From contig CAKQSE010000001.1 in NCBI GenBank assembly GCA_934272785.1, forward strand, positions 1-64,000: a stretch of 64,000 bases of DNA, written 5' to 3'. Source of the DNA: an uncultured Alphaproteobacteria bacterium. GTDB lineage: Bacteria; Pseudomonadota; Alphaproteobacteria; Rs-D84. The notes below the pieces were generated by a model. The model did not search any database, was not told the DNA's origin, and saw only the letters and a list, made by a program, of their open reading frames with translations. The position numbers and the translations under genes are program-made. The stretch's first letter is position 1. Every line of letters starts with the position of its first letter. Positions 15,467 to 24,795 of the stretch are shown here, piece by piece.

Positions 15467-17569
15467 GTGAATTTAAATCTAGAAAATCTTAATCCCGAAC
15501 AGAAACTGGCCGTTACGACAACAGATGGGCCACTGTTGGTGCTGTCGGGGGCGGGCACAGGCAAGACGCGCGTGCTGACCACGCGTGTGGCGTATATTTT
15601 AAATATGGGCCTGGCCATGCCGTGGCAGGTTTTGGCCCTGACATTTACAAATCGCGCGGCCAACGAAATGAAAACGCGCATTGCCGAATTTGCGGGCGAT
15701 GATGCCACGTGGTTGCCGTCCGACCTGTGGTGTGGGACGTTTCACTCTATTTGCCTGCGCATATTGCGTGCAAATGCGGCGGCCGTGGGATTGCGTCGTG
15801 ATTTTCTGATATATGGCGAAGATGACCAGAAATCGGCGATTAAAAGTGCGCTGGCGTCGTTGGGTCTGGACGCGGCGGATTACAAACCCGCCGATTGGGT
15901 TGAACGCATATCGTCGATAAAGGATCGCGGCCTGGCCCGGCCGGGCGATATGACCATTGGTGCGGTCGCGCAAAAAATATTGGACGCATATAACGCCGAA
16001 TTGGCACGCCTGGGCGCGGTTGATTTTGGTGATATAATATTACACGTGTTGCAACTGTTTGATAAAAATCCAGACGTCCTGGCGCGATATGCGCGGCAAT
16101 TTAAATACCTCATGGTGGACGAGTTCCAGGATACCAATCGCGCGCAAATGCAATTTCTGGAAATGCTGACGCGTGACAATGATAATCCGAATATCTGTTG
16201 CGTGGGCGATGATGACCAATCAATATATTCGTGGCGCGGGGCAGAAATAAAAAACATTCTGGGGTTTGAACAGAAATTTAAAAACGCCCAAATAATTCGT
16301 CTGGAAACAAATTATCGCAGCACACCAAACATATTGGGCGCGGCAAATTCATTGATACGCCATAATCGCGGCCGCCTGGGCAAGGATTTGCGCACCGCAG
16401 CCGGTGCCACATCGGGCGAACCGGTGTATGTTTTGACACTGCCGTCCGATTGGGACGAGGTGCGCATTATTTCCGACACAATTATGCACAGTGCCGATGG
16501 CACATATTCCGACTTTGCGGTGTTGATTCGCGCAGGCAGCCTGTCGCGCCTGTTCGAAGAAGAATTTACATCGCGCGGTATACCATACAAATTGGTTGGC
16601 GCGACCAAGTTTTATGACCGCGCGGAAATCCGTGACGCGATTGCGTATTTGCGTTTGCTGGTTTATCCATTTGACGATATGTCATTTATGCGCATAATTG
16701 GCAAACCGCGCCGTGGATTTGGTCCGTCGGCATTACAGAAATTGCGTGATGCGGGCGATAACCTGATGTCGGGATTGCGCAATGCACAGTTGTCTGGAAA
16801 AATGGACGCGTCACGCGGGGAATTCTTGGCCGCATTTGATTTTGATTGGGCATCCATGCGACCGGCGGATGCGGCCCAGAAATTATTAAACGATGCGGGT
16901 TATATTCGATTCTGGCATGAATCCAAGGACAGCGATAAAAACGACCGTCTGGACAATATTCGCGAATTGATAACGAACGTTATTGCAAAGTATGACACAT
17001 TGCCAGAATTCCTGGAACACGCCGCACTGATGACGGCGGACGATAATGATGCCGATACGACTGTTACCAATGCGGTGTCAATTATGACGATACACGCGGC
17101 CAAGGGATTGGAATTTAACACCGTGTTTTTGCCCGCCTGGGAAGAGGGGGTATTCCCGAACGATATGTCGGTCACCGATGGCGGATTGGAAGAAGAACGT
17201 CGCCTGGCATACGTTGCGATTACGCGCGCGCGTCGTCGTGCAATTATTTCAAATGCAATGTCGCGCATGGTATTTGGCACACGTCAATATAATTCGCCCA
17301 GTCGATTTATCACCGAAATGGATAATCGCTTTTTGGATTTCCAGGGTGGCGGTCCGCGCGCATTGCGCAGTGCGCCCGCGCCAACGCAAACATATGCGCC
17401 CCGCCGCGCAGCGATAATTAAAAATAAAAACGCCGTTGGGCGTTTGGTTGAACACGGTGAAATGGGCCGTGGCGTTGTTATCGAAGATGCGGGCGATATT
17501 TTAACCGTTGCATTTCGTCGCACCGGCATAAAAAAGGTTGCATCTGGTTACCTGAAATTCGTGGATTGA
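15467..17569 (+). CDS. UvrD/PcrA-type superfamily 1 DNA helicase
   Basis: A 700-residue 3'-5' helicase with all SF1A motifs. Walker A SGAGTGKTR is at 27-35, with LNPEQ just before it as in PcrA. Also visible are the DEFQDTN Walker B, VGDDDQSIYSWRGA (motif III region), TIHAAKGLEF (motif V) and EERRLAYVAITRARR (motif VI). It acts in nucleotide-excision or mismatch repair and in removing RecA. I prefer the GTG at 15467. The protein then starts VNLNLENLNPEQ, which matches the family N-terminus, and TATAAT stands 6 bases upstream. An ATG at 15437 would lie upstream of that -10 box. The stop is 3 bases from the converging membrane-protein operon, with no terminator between. Confidence 0.9.
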   Translation: MNLNLENLNPEQKLAVTTTDGPLLVLSGAGTGKTRVLTTRVAYILNMGLAMPWQVLALTFTNRAANEMKTRIAEFAGDDATWLPSDLWCGTFHSICLRILRANAAAVGLRRDFLIYGEDDQKSAIKSALASLGLDAADYKPADWVERISSIKDRGLARPGDMTIGAVAQKILDAYNAELARLGAVDFGDIILHVLQLFDKNPDVLARYARQFKYLMVDEFQDTNRAQMQFLEMLTRDNDNPNICCVGDDDQSIYSWRGAEIKNILGFEQKFKNAQIIRLETNYRSTPNILGAANSLIRHNRGRLGKDLRTAAGATSGEPVYVLTLPSDWDEVRIISDTIMHSADGTYSDFAVLIRAGSLSRLFEEEFTSRGIPYKLVGATKFYDRAEIRDAIAYLRLLVYPFDDMSFMRIIGKPRRGFGPSALQKLRDAGDNLMSGLRNAQLSGKMDASRGEFLAAFDFDWASMRPADAAQKLLNDAGYIRFWHESKDSDKNDRLDNIRELITNVIAKYDTLPEFLEHAALMTADDNDADTTVTNAVSIMTIHAAKGLEFNTVFLPAWEEGVFPNDMSVTDGGLEEERRLAYVAITRARRRAIISNAMSRMVFGTRQYNSPSRFITEMDNRFLDFQGGGPRALRSAPAPTQTYAPRRAAIIKNKNAVGRLVEHGEMGRGVVIEDAGDILTVAFRRTGIKKVASGYLKFVD

Positions 17570-17572
17570 TGG

Positions 17573-18862
17573 TTATTTCGTGCCACCGCCCTTGCGGATA
17601 ATTTTATACCACTTGGCGGCGGTGCTGGTTACGTTATTCAGTAATTTTTTACCATCTTGTTTAATCTTGTCACCCATGCTGGCGTCAATGTTGCCCCCGA
17701 TTTTCTTGGCAATTTCGTCGGCCCGATTGGCCAGGTATGCAACCAGCATTGCCGTCAACAGTGTGACAAAGAAATCACCGCTTTCCAGACTGGGCACCTT
17801 GGCGGCCAGGTCGGCGTCCACCGCGCCCGCCAGTAACGCGCCACACACCGCAATCACGATGGACAGCGATACAAAATAAATTGCCGCGTTTATAAAACGC
17901 ATTATCTGCGATTCCAGTGATTCAACCTTGAACAGCCCCAGAAATCCATTGTATATCGTCCCGGCCAGTCCCTTGTATGACGTTTTGCCAACTGTTTCAA
18001 CAACCGCGGTAAATGGCAACATAAACACGGCCAGGAATAAGTCTGCAATAACGCCCAGTGCCATAAACGCAAACTTGAATCCCAAATACACAAACAGTAT
18101 AACGAACGCCAGGCCCACGACAAATGTGAACATGCTGTGCCCAATCCCGGCCAGCATCCATTTAAACCCGGCCGCCACCGCCGTAGAGAAAAATCCAGAC
18201 AACCGCGTCGGCACGCACAGCATGTCGGCCGCGGCATTTGCGTCAATCGTCATACGTGCCGATGTGTGTGCGGCGGCGTATTCACGAATCGCACCACATG
18301 TATCCGGCAACGTCGCACCGGACGCGTTGGCCACCGCGTTTAATATCAAATCAGACATATATGTGCCGACGGTTACAATCGGCCCCATAACCCACATAAA
18401 TATCTGGCCCGGTCCAAACCGCAATACGATAATCCATATCGCAATCAGCGCGCCTTTCTTGACAATCTTTTCGGCCAATTCGCGCACATTTGATTTGGTG
18501 GTCATCATCTGGTATGCTTCGAACATAATCCAGAACATATATGCCAAAATAATAAATATAACGACAAAGCGCACCAGCGATGTATCCAGTATTTCGCCCA
18601 CCATTGACAGTGCGTTCATAAATGCCAGGCCGGCTTTGGCCTCGATCGGGACATAATTATCAACCAATTGCACCGTATGAAATGCGTTTAAATCGTGGCT
18701 CAGTTCCCCGACCAGTGCGTCCTTGTTATGGTCTGTGGCCCACGTGCCCTCGTCCCCGATGTCGCCGGTGGCCGGAATATTGGTTGCGCCAAACGCCGGC
18801 ATGGCAAACACCAGTGCGCCGCACATTATAATTTTCGCAAAAAATCGCATCAATTTTTTCAT
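17573..18862 (-). CDS. VirB6/TrbL-like polytopic membrane protein 4 of the minus-strand operon
   Basis: A 429-residue protein with a signal-like N-terminus (MKKLMRFFAKIIMCGALVFAMPAFGA) and about six hydrophobic segments, two near residues 85-150 and a cluster from about 240 to 360. This is the layout of VirB6/TrbL inner-membrane channel components of type IV secretion. The C-terminus is a charged, cytoplasmic-looking tail. It is the last gene of a four-gene minus-strand operon; its ATG overlaps the previous stop by one base (TGATG). Unlike three of its relatives it lacks the C-x-x-C motif. No VirB4, VirB8-B10 or VirD4 gene is in the window, so a complete secretion system is not shown. Confidence 0.5.
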   Translation of the reverse strand: MKKLMRFFAKIIMCGALVFAMPAFGATNIPATGDIGDEGTWATDHNKDALVGELSHDLNAFHTVQLVDNYVPIEAKAGLAFMNALSMVGEILDTSLVRFVVIFIILAYMFWIMFEAYQMMTTKSNVRELAEKIVKKGALIAIWIIVLRFGPGQIFMWVMGPIVTVGTYMSDLILNAVANASGATLPDTCGAIREYAAAHTSARMTIDANAAADMLCVPTRLSGFFSTAVAAGFKWMLAGIGHSMFTFVVGLAFVILFVYLGFKFAFMALGVIADLFLAVFMLPFTAVVETVGKTSYKGLAGTIYNGFLGLFKVESLESQIMRFINAAIYFVSLSIVIAVCGALLAGAVDADLAAKVPSLESGDFFVTLLTAMLVAYLANRADEIAKKIGGNIDASMGDKIKQDGKKLLNNVTSTAAKWYKIIRKGGGTK

Positions 18863-20298
18863 CAGTCTTTCTTTGCCATTGCCTTGGATATCGCATCAAA
18901 AATCTGTTGTGGTGCGGACCAAATCTTTTTACCTAAATCCTTGGTCCATGTGCCAAAGTCGAACAGTTCGCGCCCATCCTTGCCCAGCATTGCGTCAATT
19001 CGTGGCGACACCGCATAGAAATACAACAGGAACATAAAGAACATTATCAGCAAGAAATCCCACCCATCGGCCAGAAAATCAAACGCACCCGGATATTGAC
19101 GTTCAACCATTGCGCGTTGCGCGGTAAAGCAATCTTTGAATTTATCGGCGTCCATTTCGCCGTCGGCCAATCCAACCTGTTCACAGGTTGAAAATACATT
19201 CATCACAGACAGTGTTTTTGCATCCGGGTTTTGGACGGTCTGGCCCATAAATGGTGGCATAATCACACTGTATCCATCGTGTGGGCCGGGGAAAAATTCG
19301 TCGGCGGCAAATGACACCGTTGCATAGATAATCAAAATTTTCAGTGAAATCGCAACAATTCGCACCGCCGATTTAACCAGCATATTTATCGCGCCACCAA
19401 CGACGTTGCTGGCCAGTTTCCATGTCCCGTCAAACGCGTATGCCGCAACCAACAGTGGCAAGAATATAATCAGAAATACCAGTTTAAATACCACCGACAA
19501 CACCTGGAAAAACAAATCAAATCCGATTATCAAAAACATTATGACCAGTGCCAATCCAGCGACCCATGTAAATGCGCCACCGCCCATCCCCAGCCATGCG
19601 TAATTCATCATCGCGAATCCGCCCGCCGCCCCGGCCAGCATAACACTGTTTAAATTTCCCATAACGCACATGAACGGTTGCAATACCGGGTTTAATATAT
19701 CGCCCGTCGCGGCCGCGTCCATTGCGCCACATTGCGTCGCGTCGGTCACCCCGGTCGCCGCCATTGATAATTCTGCACCGACATACATCACGGGGGTAAT
19801 TGTTATGTTTGTTATCGCGCGCAGTGCGGTTGTCCCGCCCATACCCAAAACGCCCAGTGCCGCGCCAACCAACATCACGCGCACGCCCTGACGCCATACC
19901 TTGTCAAACCAGGCGGAAAATTCCAACTTTTTATCCCCACCGTCCAGTGTGGTCGTTTGCTTTGCCGCGTCAAAAATGTATTGCGCGGTATAAACAAACA
20001 GGAAAATCCCAAATCCAATTACCAGCAATATCCAAATGTTGTCCAGCATCGCCGTCCAGAACATTTCAGCGGCGTCACTGATTACGGTAAATAATTCGGC
20101 AATGTATCCACACATAAAGCAACCGTTTGCCGCCGCAATATCATCAGACGCGCCGATTGCCGACATAAAATTATCCATGCTGGTATACGTCAATGCCGCC
20201 CCGCCAATTGATGACGACAAATACCATATCCCCAGCCCCATGGCAATTGCCCACATAACAACACGGATGGCGATAGAAATCAGTTTTGCCTTCATCAT
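18862..20298 (-). CDS. VirB6/TrbL-like polytopic membrane protein 3 of the operon
   Basis: A 478-residue membrane protein. An N-terminal transmembrane helix is followed by a periplasmic-looking segment with NGCFMCGYIAELFTVISDAAEMF. That C-x-x-C plus aromatic helix recurs in the 20295 and 22850 genes. Then come about six further helices and a short charged C-terminal tail (KDLGKKIWSAPQQIFDAISK). The gene overlaps its upstream neighbour by 4 bases and its downstream neighbour by 1 base. The family call rests on topology, size and the clustering of several such genes, as seen with the multiple virB6 copies of Rickettsiales. I cannot confirm it by alignment. Confidence 0.5.
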   Translation of the reverse strand: MMKAKLISIAIRVVMWAIAMGLGIWYLSSSIGGAALTYTSMDNFMSAIGASDDIAAANGCFMCGYIAELFTVISDAAEMFWTAMLDNIWILLVIGFGIFLFVYTAQYIFDAAKQTTTLDGGDKKLEFSAWFDKVWRQGVRVMLVGAALGVLGMGGTTALRAITNITITPVMYVGAELSMAATGVTDATQCGAMDAAATGDILNPVLQPFMCVMGNLNSVMLAGAAGGFAMMNYAWLGMGGGAFTWVAGLALVIMFLIIGFDLFFQVLSVVFKLVFLIIFLPLLVAAYAFDGTWKLASNVVGGAINMLVKSAVRIVAISLKILIIYATVSFAADEFFPGPHDGYSVIMPPFMGQTVQNPDAKTLSVMNVFSTCEQVGLADGEMDADKFKDCFTAQRAMVERQYPGAFDFLADGWDFLLIMFFMFLLYFYAVSPRIDAMLGKDGRELFDFGTWTKDLGKKIWSAPQQIFDAISKAMAKKD

Positions 20299-21476
20299 TT
20301 TTCGTCACCACCCTTGATAATTGTTTTCACGGTTTTGGTCGCGGTTTCAACAACACGTCGTGTCAGTGTTTCGGCATCATTTGCCAATTGGTCGCCCAAT
20401 TTGTGATCTTCGCCGACGCCAAATGTATCCAGGACCATACTTGTAACCTTTGGTATTTGTGCCTGGATAAAATTCAGAACGTAAATCAATACAACACTGC
20501 TGGCGATACCCAATTCGCCCAGGTTATCATCTGATAAATCCGCACTGAAAACATCGCCTGATAATATTACCTGCATTAAATCTGCGCTGGTGGTGCCGTG
20601 TGCGGCAAAAAATGTCGCAATCAGCACCATAATAACAGTGTATGTCAGCACCGCCGACGCCAACGCGATAATTGCGTTCATCAGGTTTTTAAATTGCCCC
20701 ACACCCAGGCTGGATCCAATTTTGGACATCCATGATGGAACGTCGGACGCGCCCTTGAACGATACCATCATCAGGGACAGTGGGAAAAAGAACGCAAAAA
20801 ATGTCATTGCGATAATAATGTCGGCAAAGTAAAAACAGAAACGACAAAACAACTTGAAAAATCCATACGCCAGATACAGTCCCACAAAGAATATTATAAT
20901 ATGCTTTACCAATGCGCCGATACCCAGTAATGCCTTCCAGGTGAACGCACTGTCCATCACGGCAATGCCCAGTTTAATAAACGTCTGGAACTGGGTAATT
21001 GTTGTTTTCATCAGCAATATAATTTTGTCGCGCATTTCCGGACGATAGAATCCCGTGTCGTCCATTTTCATGGGCTGATATGTAACCTTTTCGTTCACGG
21101 TTTCGGTGTCGGTCTGCAACATTGTTTGGGTGTATCCGATTGCAATTTCGGTCGCCGGTTCAAACGTGATTTGCGTCATAAATCGCGGCACCATAACGCC
21201 CAGACTCAACAGTGACAACGCCACCAATGAATTTATAATAACGGGGCGCACCGACTTGGAATACCATGGGTCGCGCATTCCGCCACGGATATTTTGCCAC
21301 ACGGCATTGACGATAAAGAACGCAAAGAACACGCAAAACAATATCACGCAAAAAATAGAGAATTGTTTATACGCGGCACCCGCGGCATATGACACAATTT
21401 GAAACAGGCGGTCAAACACCGCACAGCCCCAACATTGGACTGATGTATCCACCAAAGAATTCATCCATCCGTTCAT
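20295..21476 (-). CDS. VirB6/TrbL-like polytopic membrane protein 2 of the operon
   Basis: A 393-residue membrane protein starting MNGWMNSLVDTSVQCWGCAVFDRLFQIVS. The C-W-G-C motif is directly followed by a helix. About six hydrophobic segments follow and the C-terminus is rich in Lys, Thr and Asp. I start at 21476 because this ATG overlaps the upstream TGA (ATGA), like the other junctions of the operon; the alternative ATG at 21491 adds five residues. The next gene's ATG again overlaps the stop by 4 bases. A type IV secretion inner-membrane component is the most likely role. Confidence 0.5.
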   Translation of the reverse strand: MNGWMNSLVDTSVQCWGCAVFDRLFQIVSYAAGAAYKQFSIFCVILFCVFFAFFIVNAVWQNIRGGMRDPWYSKSVRPVIINSLVALSLLSLGVMVPRFMTQITFEPATEIAIGYTQTMLQTDTETVNEKVTYQPMKMDDTGFYRPEMRDKIILLMKTTITQFQTFIKLGIAVMDSAFTWKALLGIGALVKHIIIFFVGLYLAYGFFKLFCRFCFYFADIIIAMTFFAFFFPLSLMMVSFKGASDVPSWMSKIGSSLGVGQFKNLMNAIIALASAVLTYTVIMVLIATFFAAHGTTSADLMQVILSGDVFSADLSDDNLGELGIASSVVLIYVLNFIQAQIPKVTSMVLDTFGVGEDHKLGDQLANDAETLTRRVVETATKTVKTIIKGGDEK

Positions 21477-22777
21477 TTCTTTTTGACCCAACCTGCCGCT
21501 TTAAATATTTTTTTGCCCCAGTCCTTGGTTCCTTTCCACAGTGTTTTGCGATCACTGTTGACCTGTTTATACAGGTTGTCCATACCCGGTCCAACATATT
21601 TATCCAATTGCTTGCGCGTCAATTCAAATATGCGCCACATTACATAGAACGTCAGAATTGATGACAGCCACAGCACAGAATGATTACCAAATCCCATCGC
21701 ACTGCGTGCCATCTGGGGCATATTTGTTGATGCCGCGCCACCCGCCGCAACAACGAATACCGAACCGGACCATTGGAACAGTGATTTTATAATTGCCAAA
21801 TTTATGCACAGGATAAACGCGCACGCAATCATCGTGATAATCAGTTGTTGCAGCGATTTTGTTATCCCCGAAAATGCCGGCCATATGTCAAATATCTTGT
21901 CCGGATTTTTCGGCTTTGCGACCCAAATCAATACCTGGAACGGATACAGAATCAACGCCATACCGAAATTAAATATTCCCTGGATAATCAACAGTGCCAT
22001 AAATATGTTACTGGACACAAACGTCGTTACCAACAGTATTCCGGTAATCAGATTCAGGAAATCTTCGCCCCCGTGCGGCACCAGTGTAATCAGCCCGCGC
22101 AGACCCTGCATAATAAAATCAAACCCGCGTTTGATAATTTTATTGTTCGCATGCGACAGGTCGGCAACCGGCTGCACCAAGAATTCACACGATTCGCGAC
22201 TAATCCACTCTTTCTGGACAATCGATTCGGGACATTCAAGCTTTTTTGTGGCACCGCCTGTGTCGTCGTTTATCGTTTCGGTTATCGCATGTGTGTATAA
22301 TGCACCAAATTGCAAGAACGGATTTATCAACCATTGCGTTACATATACGGGTCTGATTTGCAACAGAACAACGGCGGCAATCAACGCGCGAAATCCGGGT
22401 TGCATAACATTTTTTATAATTGTTTCGCCACTGACGCCCGACGCCATATCGCCGCCGCCGGAAAATCCGAAAAACGAAACCCATACCTTTGGCAAATACA
22501 GTTTCACCAGATACAGCGCAATCGATACCGCCAAAAATCCCCAGACCAAAACGTATATAATGCCGGTCCCGTTACCAACAAAGAAATCATACCCGCCAGT
22601 TGCAATTTGCATCAGCGCGTCCAGCACCATCGGCACCATCGGCGACAGGTCCAATGCATCAACAATTCCGTATTCAGCGTGCGCTGGGAATGGCAATGCA
22701 AACAACGCCAACCCAACCAACATTGGGCACATCGCGCGCAACGCGCGAAACAAAAACTGGCGCAGTGACAAATACAT
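21473..22777 (-). CDS. VirB6/TrbL-like polytopic membrane protein 1 of the operon
   Basis: A 434-residue protein with a signal-like N-terminus ending near FALPFPAHA. It has about six transmembrane segments and a basic C-terminus (KGTKDWGKKIFKAAGWVKKK) that resembles the tails of the other members of the operon. It lacks the C-x-x-C motif but has two Cys residues (CPESI, SCEFL) in the loop after about residue 190. It is the promoter-proximal gene; on the minus strand TGTGATATAAT lies upstream, within the palindrome that it shares with the divergent 22850 gene. Confidence 0.5.
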   Translation of the reverse strand: MYLSLRQFLFRALRAMCPMLVGLALFALPFPAHAEYGIVDALDLSPMVPMVLDALMQIATGGYDFFVGNGTGIIYVLVWGFLAVSIALYLVKLYLPKVWVSFFGFSGGGDMASGVSGETIIKNVMQPGFRALIAAVVLLQIRPVYVTQWLINPFLQFGALYTHAITETINDDTGGATKKLECPESIVQKEWISRESCEFLVQPVADLSHANNKIIKRGFDFIMQGLRGLITLVPHGGEDFLNLITGILLVTTFVSSNIFMALLIIQGIFNFGMALILYPFQVLIWVAKPKNPDKIFDIWPAFSGITKSLQQLIITMIACAFILCINLAIIKSLFQWSGSVFVVAAGGAASTNMPQMARSAMGFGNHSVLWLSSILTFYVMWRIFELTRKQLDKYVGPGMDNLYKQVNSDRKTLWKGTKDWGKKIFKAAGWVKKK

Positions 22778-22810
22778 TACTCTAATTTTATTATAATTTA
22801 TCTGTTCAAT

Positions 22811-22840
22811 TATATCACATTTGGGACAAAATGTGATATA
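22811..22840. promoter_or_regulatory. Symmetrical divergent promoter/operator
   Basis: TATATCACATTT (22811-22822) and AAATGTGATATA (22829-22840) are perfect 12-base inverted arms around GGGACA. Each arm contains an outward-facing extended -10 (TGTGATATA), one for the 21473 operon and one for the 22850 gene. One protein bound at the centre could control both directions. Confidence 0.65.
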
Positions 22841-22849
22841 CTTTAAACG

Positions 22850-24139
22850 ATGAACAGACTAAAAAAGTTTTGGATTATTTTTGTTTCGTTCCTGCCATTG
22901 ACGGCGGGGGCGATTGCGCCACTGGTAATTGGTGGTATTGCGGGTCTGGGGGTAATCGTCGGTTTTTCAATATTTCGCACGGCGTCGCCGGTCAATATGG
23001 CGGACGCAATGAATTTCTTTTCATCATGCTGGTCATGCCAGATGTTTTCAGATGTTATGGCGGCAATGTCTAATTTGCTGCCGCGCGTCTACAGTGCGAT
23101 TGGCACGGTCGTAATTCCGGTGGCTGCGGGTCTGTCGGCGGTATGGTTCGCGTGGAAATTGTTCAGTGGATTTTTCAATGCCAAGATAGAACAACCATGG
23201 ACCATCGCGGGCAATTTTGGCACGCACCTGGTCAAATTGGCCACCGTGTGTGCGTTGTTGCTGGTGCCACTGCCGCGTATGATATCAGATATTGCAATAA
23301 CACCCATATTCAATATTGGATTGTCACTGAATCGGGCGGTGTCGGGCAACGATGCGTTTGCAGAATGCGTTGTCGCCACCGCAATGGCGGATCCGGTATC
23401 GGTTGATGCTACTGCGGCGTCTGCTGGGGCATATTCGCCACGTATGCGTCATAATCTGGCGTGCGAATTGGCAAATGTGCATCAGATGACGGGCCTGGGT
23501 ATGACGGTCGGCTGGACAATGATGAACATGGCGTTCAATTCAAAATACATGCACAAGATTATGTGGGACGTTCCAATTTTTCCAAATGTGCCGATTTTCT
23601 TTGCGGGATTGCTGGTCTTGGTGCTGTTTTTGTGCGCATTGTTGCCCGTGCCGATGTATTTCCTGGAAGTATTTATAAAACTGTCCATGGATTTGATAAT
23701 GTTGCCACTGATGTTACTGTCGTGGCTATTTGCGGGGTGGCCCATATTCCCAAATGGTGGCGGAAATATTCGTTCTATTATTGATGATGTTGTCCGGGCA
23801 ACCGCCGGAATCGCGATGGTTGGCGTGTTTGTAACGTTTTCTGTAATGTTCTTGAACGCAGTATTTGGCCAGTGGCAGGGTGCATCACGCCTGGCGGCGG
23901 CATTGGCGCAAAACGATTCGACTTTATTGATGGATGGACTGATGATGCGCAACGACAGTTTGATAACAATCATACTGATGGGAATCTTTATCGCGATGTT
24001 CATGACGTCGATTCCCGCCCTGGTCAAGGCGTTGTTCGCAAACGTCAGTATTCCAACATCGTTCTATGAAACAACAAAAAAGAACATAAATATTATGTGG
24101 GGAAACCTGAAAAAGTGGTATTCCGCAATAAAAAAATAA
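22850..24139 (+). CDS. VirB6/TrbL-like polytopic membrane protein, divergent copy
   Basis: A 429-residue membrane protein. A short N-terminal hydrophobic region (about residues 10-42) is followed by FFSSCWSCQMFSDVMAAMSNLLPRVY, which carries the same C-W-x-C-plus-helix motif as the 20295 product. About six later helices and a basic C-terminus (KKNINIMWGNLKKWYSAIKK) complete it. It is the fifth such gene here and the only one on the plus strand. TGA-TATACT (22834-22842) ends 7 bases before the ATG with no ribosome binding site, so the mRNA is probably leaderless. A structural role in a type IV-like inner-membrane complex, with the four divergent genes, is inferred. Confidence 0.5.
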   Translation: MNRLKKFWIIFVSFLPLTAGAIAPLVIGGIAGLGVIVGFSIFRTASPVNMADAMNFFSSCWSCQMFSDVMAAMSNLLPRVYSAIGTVVIPVAAGLSAVWFAWKLFSGFFNAKIEQPWTIAGNFGTHLVKLATVCALLLVPLPRMISDIAITPIFNIGLSLNRAVSGNDAFAECVVATAMADPVSVDATAASAGAYSPRMRHNLACELANVHQMTGLGMTVGWTMMNMAFNSKYMHKIMWDVPIFPNVPIFFAGLLVLVLFLCALLPVPMYFLEVFIKLSMDLIMLPLMLLSWLFAGWPIFPNGGGNIRSIIDDVVRATAGIAMVGVFVTFSVMFLNAVFGQWQGASRLAAALAQNDSTLLMDGLMMRNDSLITIILMGIFIAMFMTSIPALVKALFANVSIPTSFYETTKKNINIMWGNLKKWYSAIKK

Positions 24140-24190
24140 AAAATCAAGCCCTTTATTTAACATAGCCCCCTTTTTTGTGCAGTCCGAATC

Positions 24191-24199
24191 TGATATAAT
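24191..24199 (+). promoter_or_regulatory. Extended -10 promoter
   Basis: TGA-TATAAT (24191-24199), 8 bases before the ATG at 24208 and without a ribosome binding site. Confidence 0.5.
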
Positions 24200-24207
24200 T
24201 CATAGCA

Positions 24208-24726
24208 ATGAAGCAGTTTCCGATTCTTTATTGGCCACCCCGGGCAAACGGCGATAATGATTACCGCCTGGCGCGCAAGGTTATAAATACAACGGTCGGC
24301 ATAATGCCAGATGTTTTGACAGATGACATTGATGTTGCGGCGGTCTTGCGCGAAAATCCAGATGCAACGATATACTATCCTGTATTTTGTGAATCAACCG
24401 GCTGGTGGGGCGAATTATTGGGGTCGGATGCGATTGTAACCGATAAACTGATTATATCCCCAGAATGCCAACTGATGGTTATTCGTGCGGCGGCATCGGC
24501 ACCCGCGCCGCGTCGCACCGGCCAGAACCAGTTACTGGCGGCGGAAATTTATCCAACCAGTGGATTCTTTAAAAAGATGAATTCCAGCGTTGCCACGGTC
24601 GCAGATATGCTGGCCACGGACGCGGGAACGATACTGGCACTGTTTTCTGGAAAAAATCAGTCCCAGTTTATAAATATCCTGGAATCGACGGGAAATTCGT
24701 ATCTGGGATGCATTGGCCGATACTAA
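24208..24726 (+). CDS. Hypothetical protein
   Basis: A 172-residue soluble protein with no signal peptide and no recognised domain. The N-terminus is MKQFPILYWPPRANGDNDYRL. The middle alternates short beta-like and polar stretches (YYPVFCESTGWWGELLGSDAIV), and a Ser/Ala-rich linker (ASAPAPRRTG) separates off a C-terminal third. Host-like codon use and its own extended -10 promoter support a real gene. It lies behind the VirB6-like gene and may belong to that set, but nothing in the sequence shows a function. Confidence 0.5.
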   Translation: MKQFPILYWPPRANGDNDYRLARKVINTTVGIMPDVLTDDIDVAAVLRENPDATIYYPVFCESTGWWGELLGSDAIVTDKLIISPECQLMVIRAAASAPAPRRTGQNQLLAAEIYPTSGFFKKMNSSVATVADMLATDAGTILALFSGKNQSQFINILESTGNSYLGCIGRY

Positions 24727-24732
24727 TAATCC

Positions 24733-24760
24733 TTGCAATATGCAAAAATCCTTGTATAAT
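24733..24760 (+). promoter_or_regulatory. rpmE promoter
   Basis: TTGCAA (24733-24738), 16-base spacer, TATAAT (24755-24760), about 35 bases upstream of the rpmE ATG. Confidence 0.6.
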
Positions 24761-24795
24761 CTGCACGCTAAATTTAAAATAAAAAGGGTAATAAG

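Noticed and set aside
21804..22796. 330-codon plus-strand frame opposite a VirB6-like gene
   Set aside because: Shadow of a membrane-protein gene; composition rich in Asn/Ile/Ser without hydrophobic helices, and no start signals.
17573..24139. A complete type IV secretion system
   Set aside because: Only VirB6/TrbL-like proteins are present; no VirB4, B8, B9, B10, B11 or VirD4 gene is in the window.
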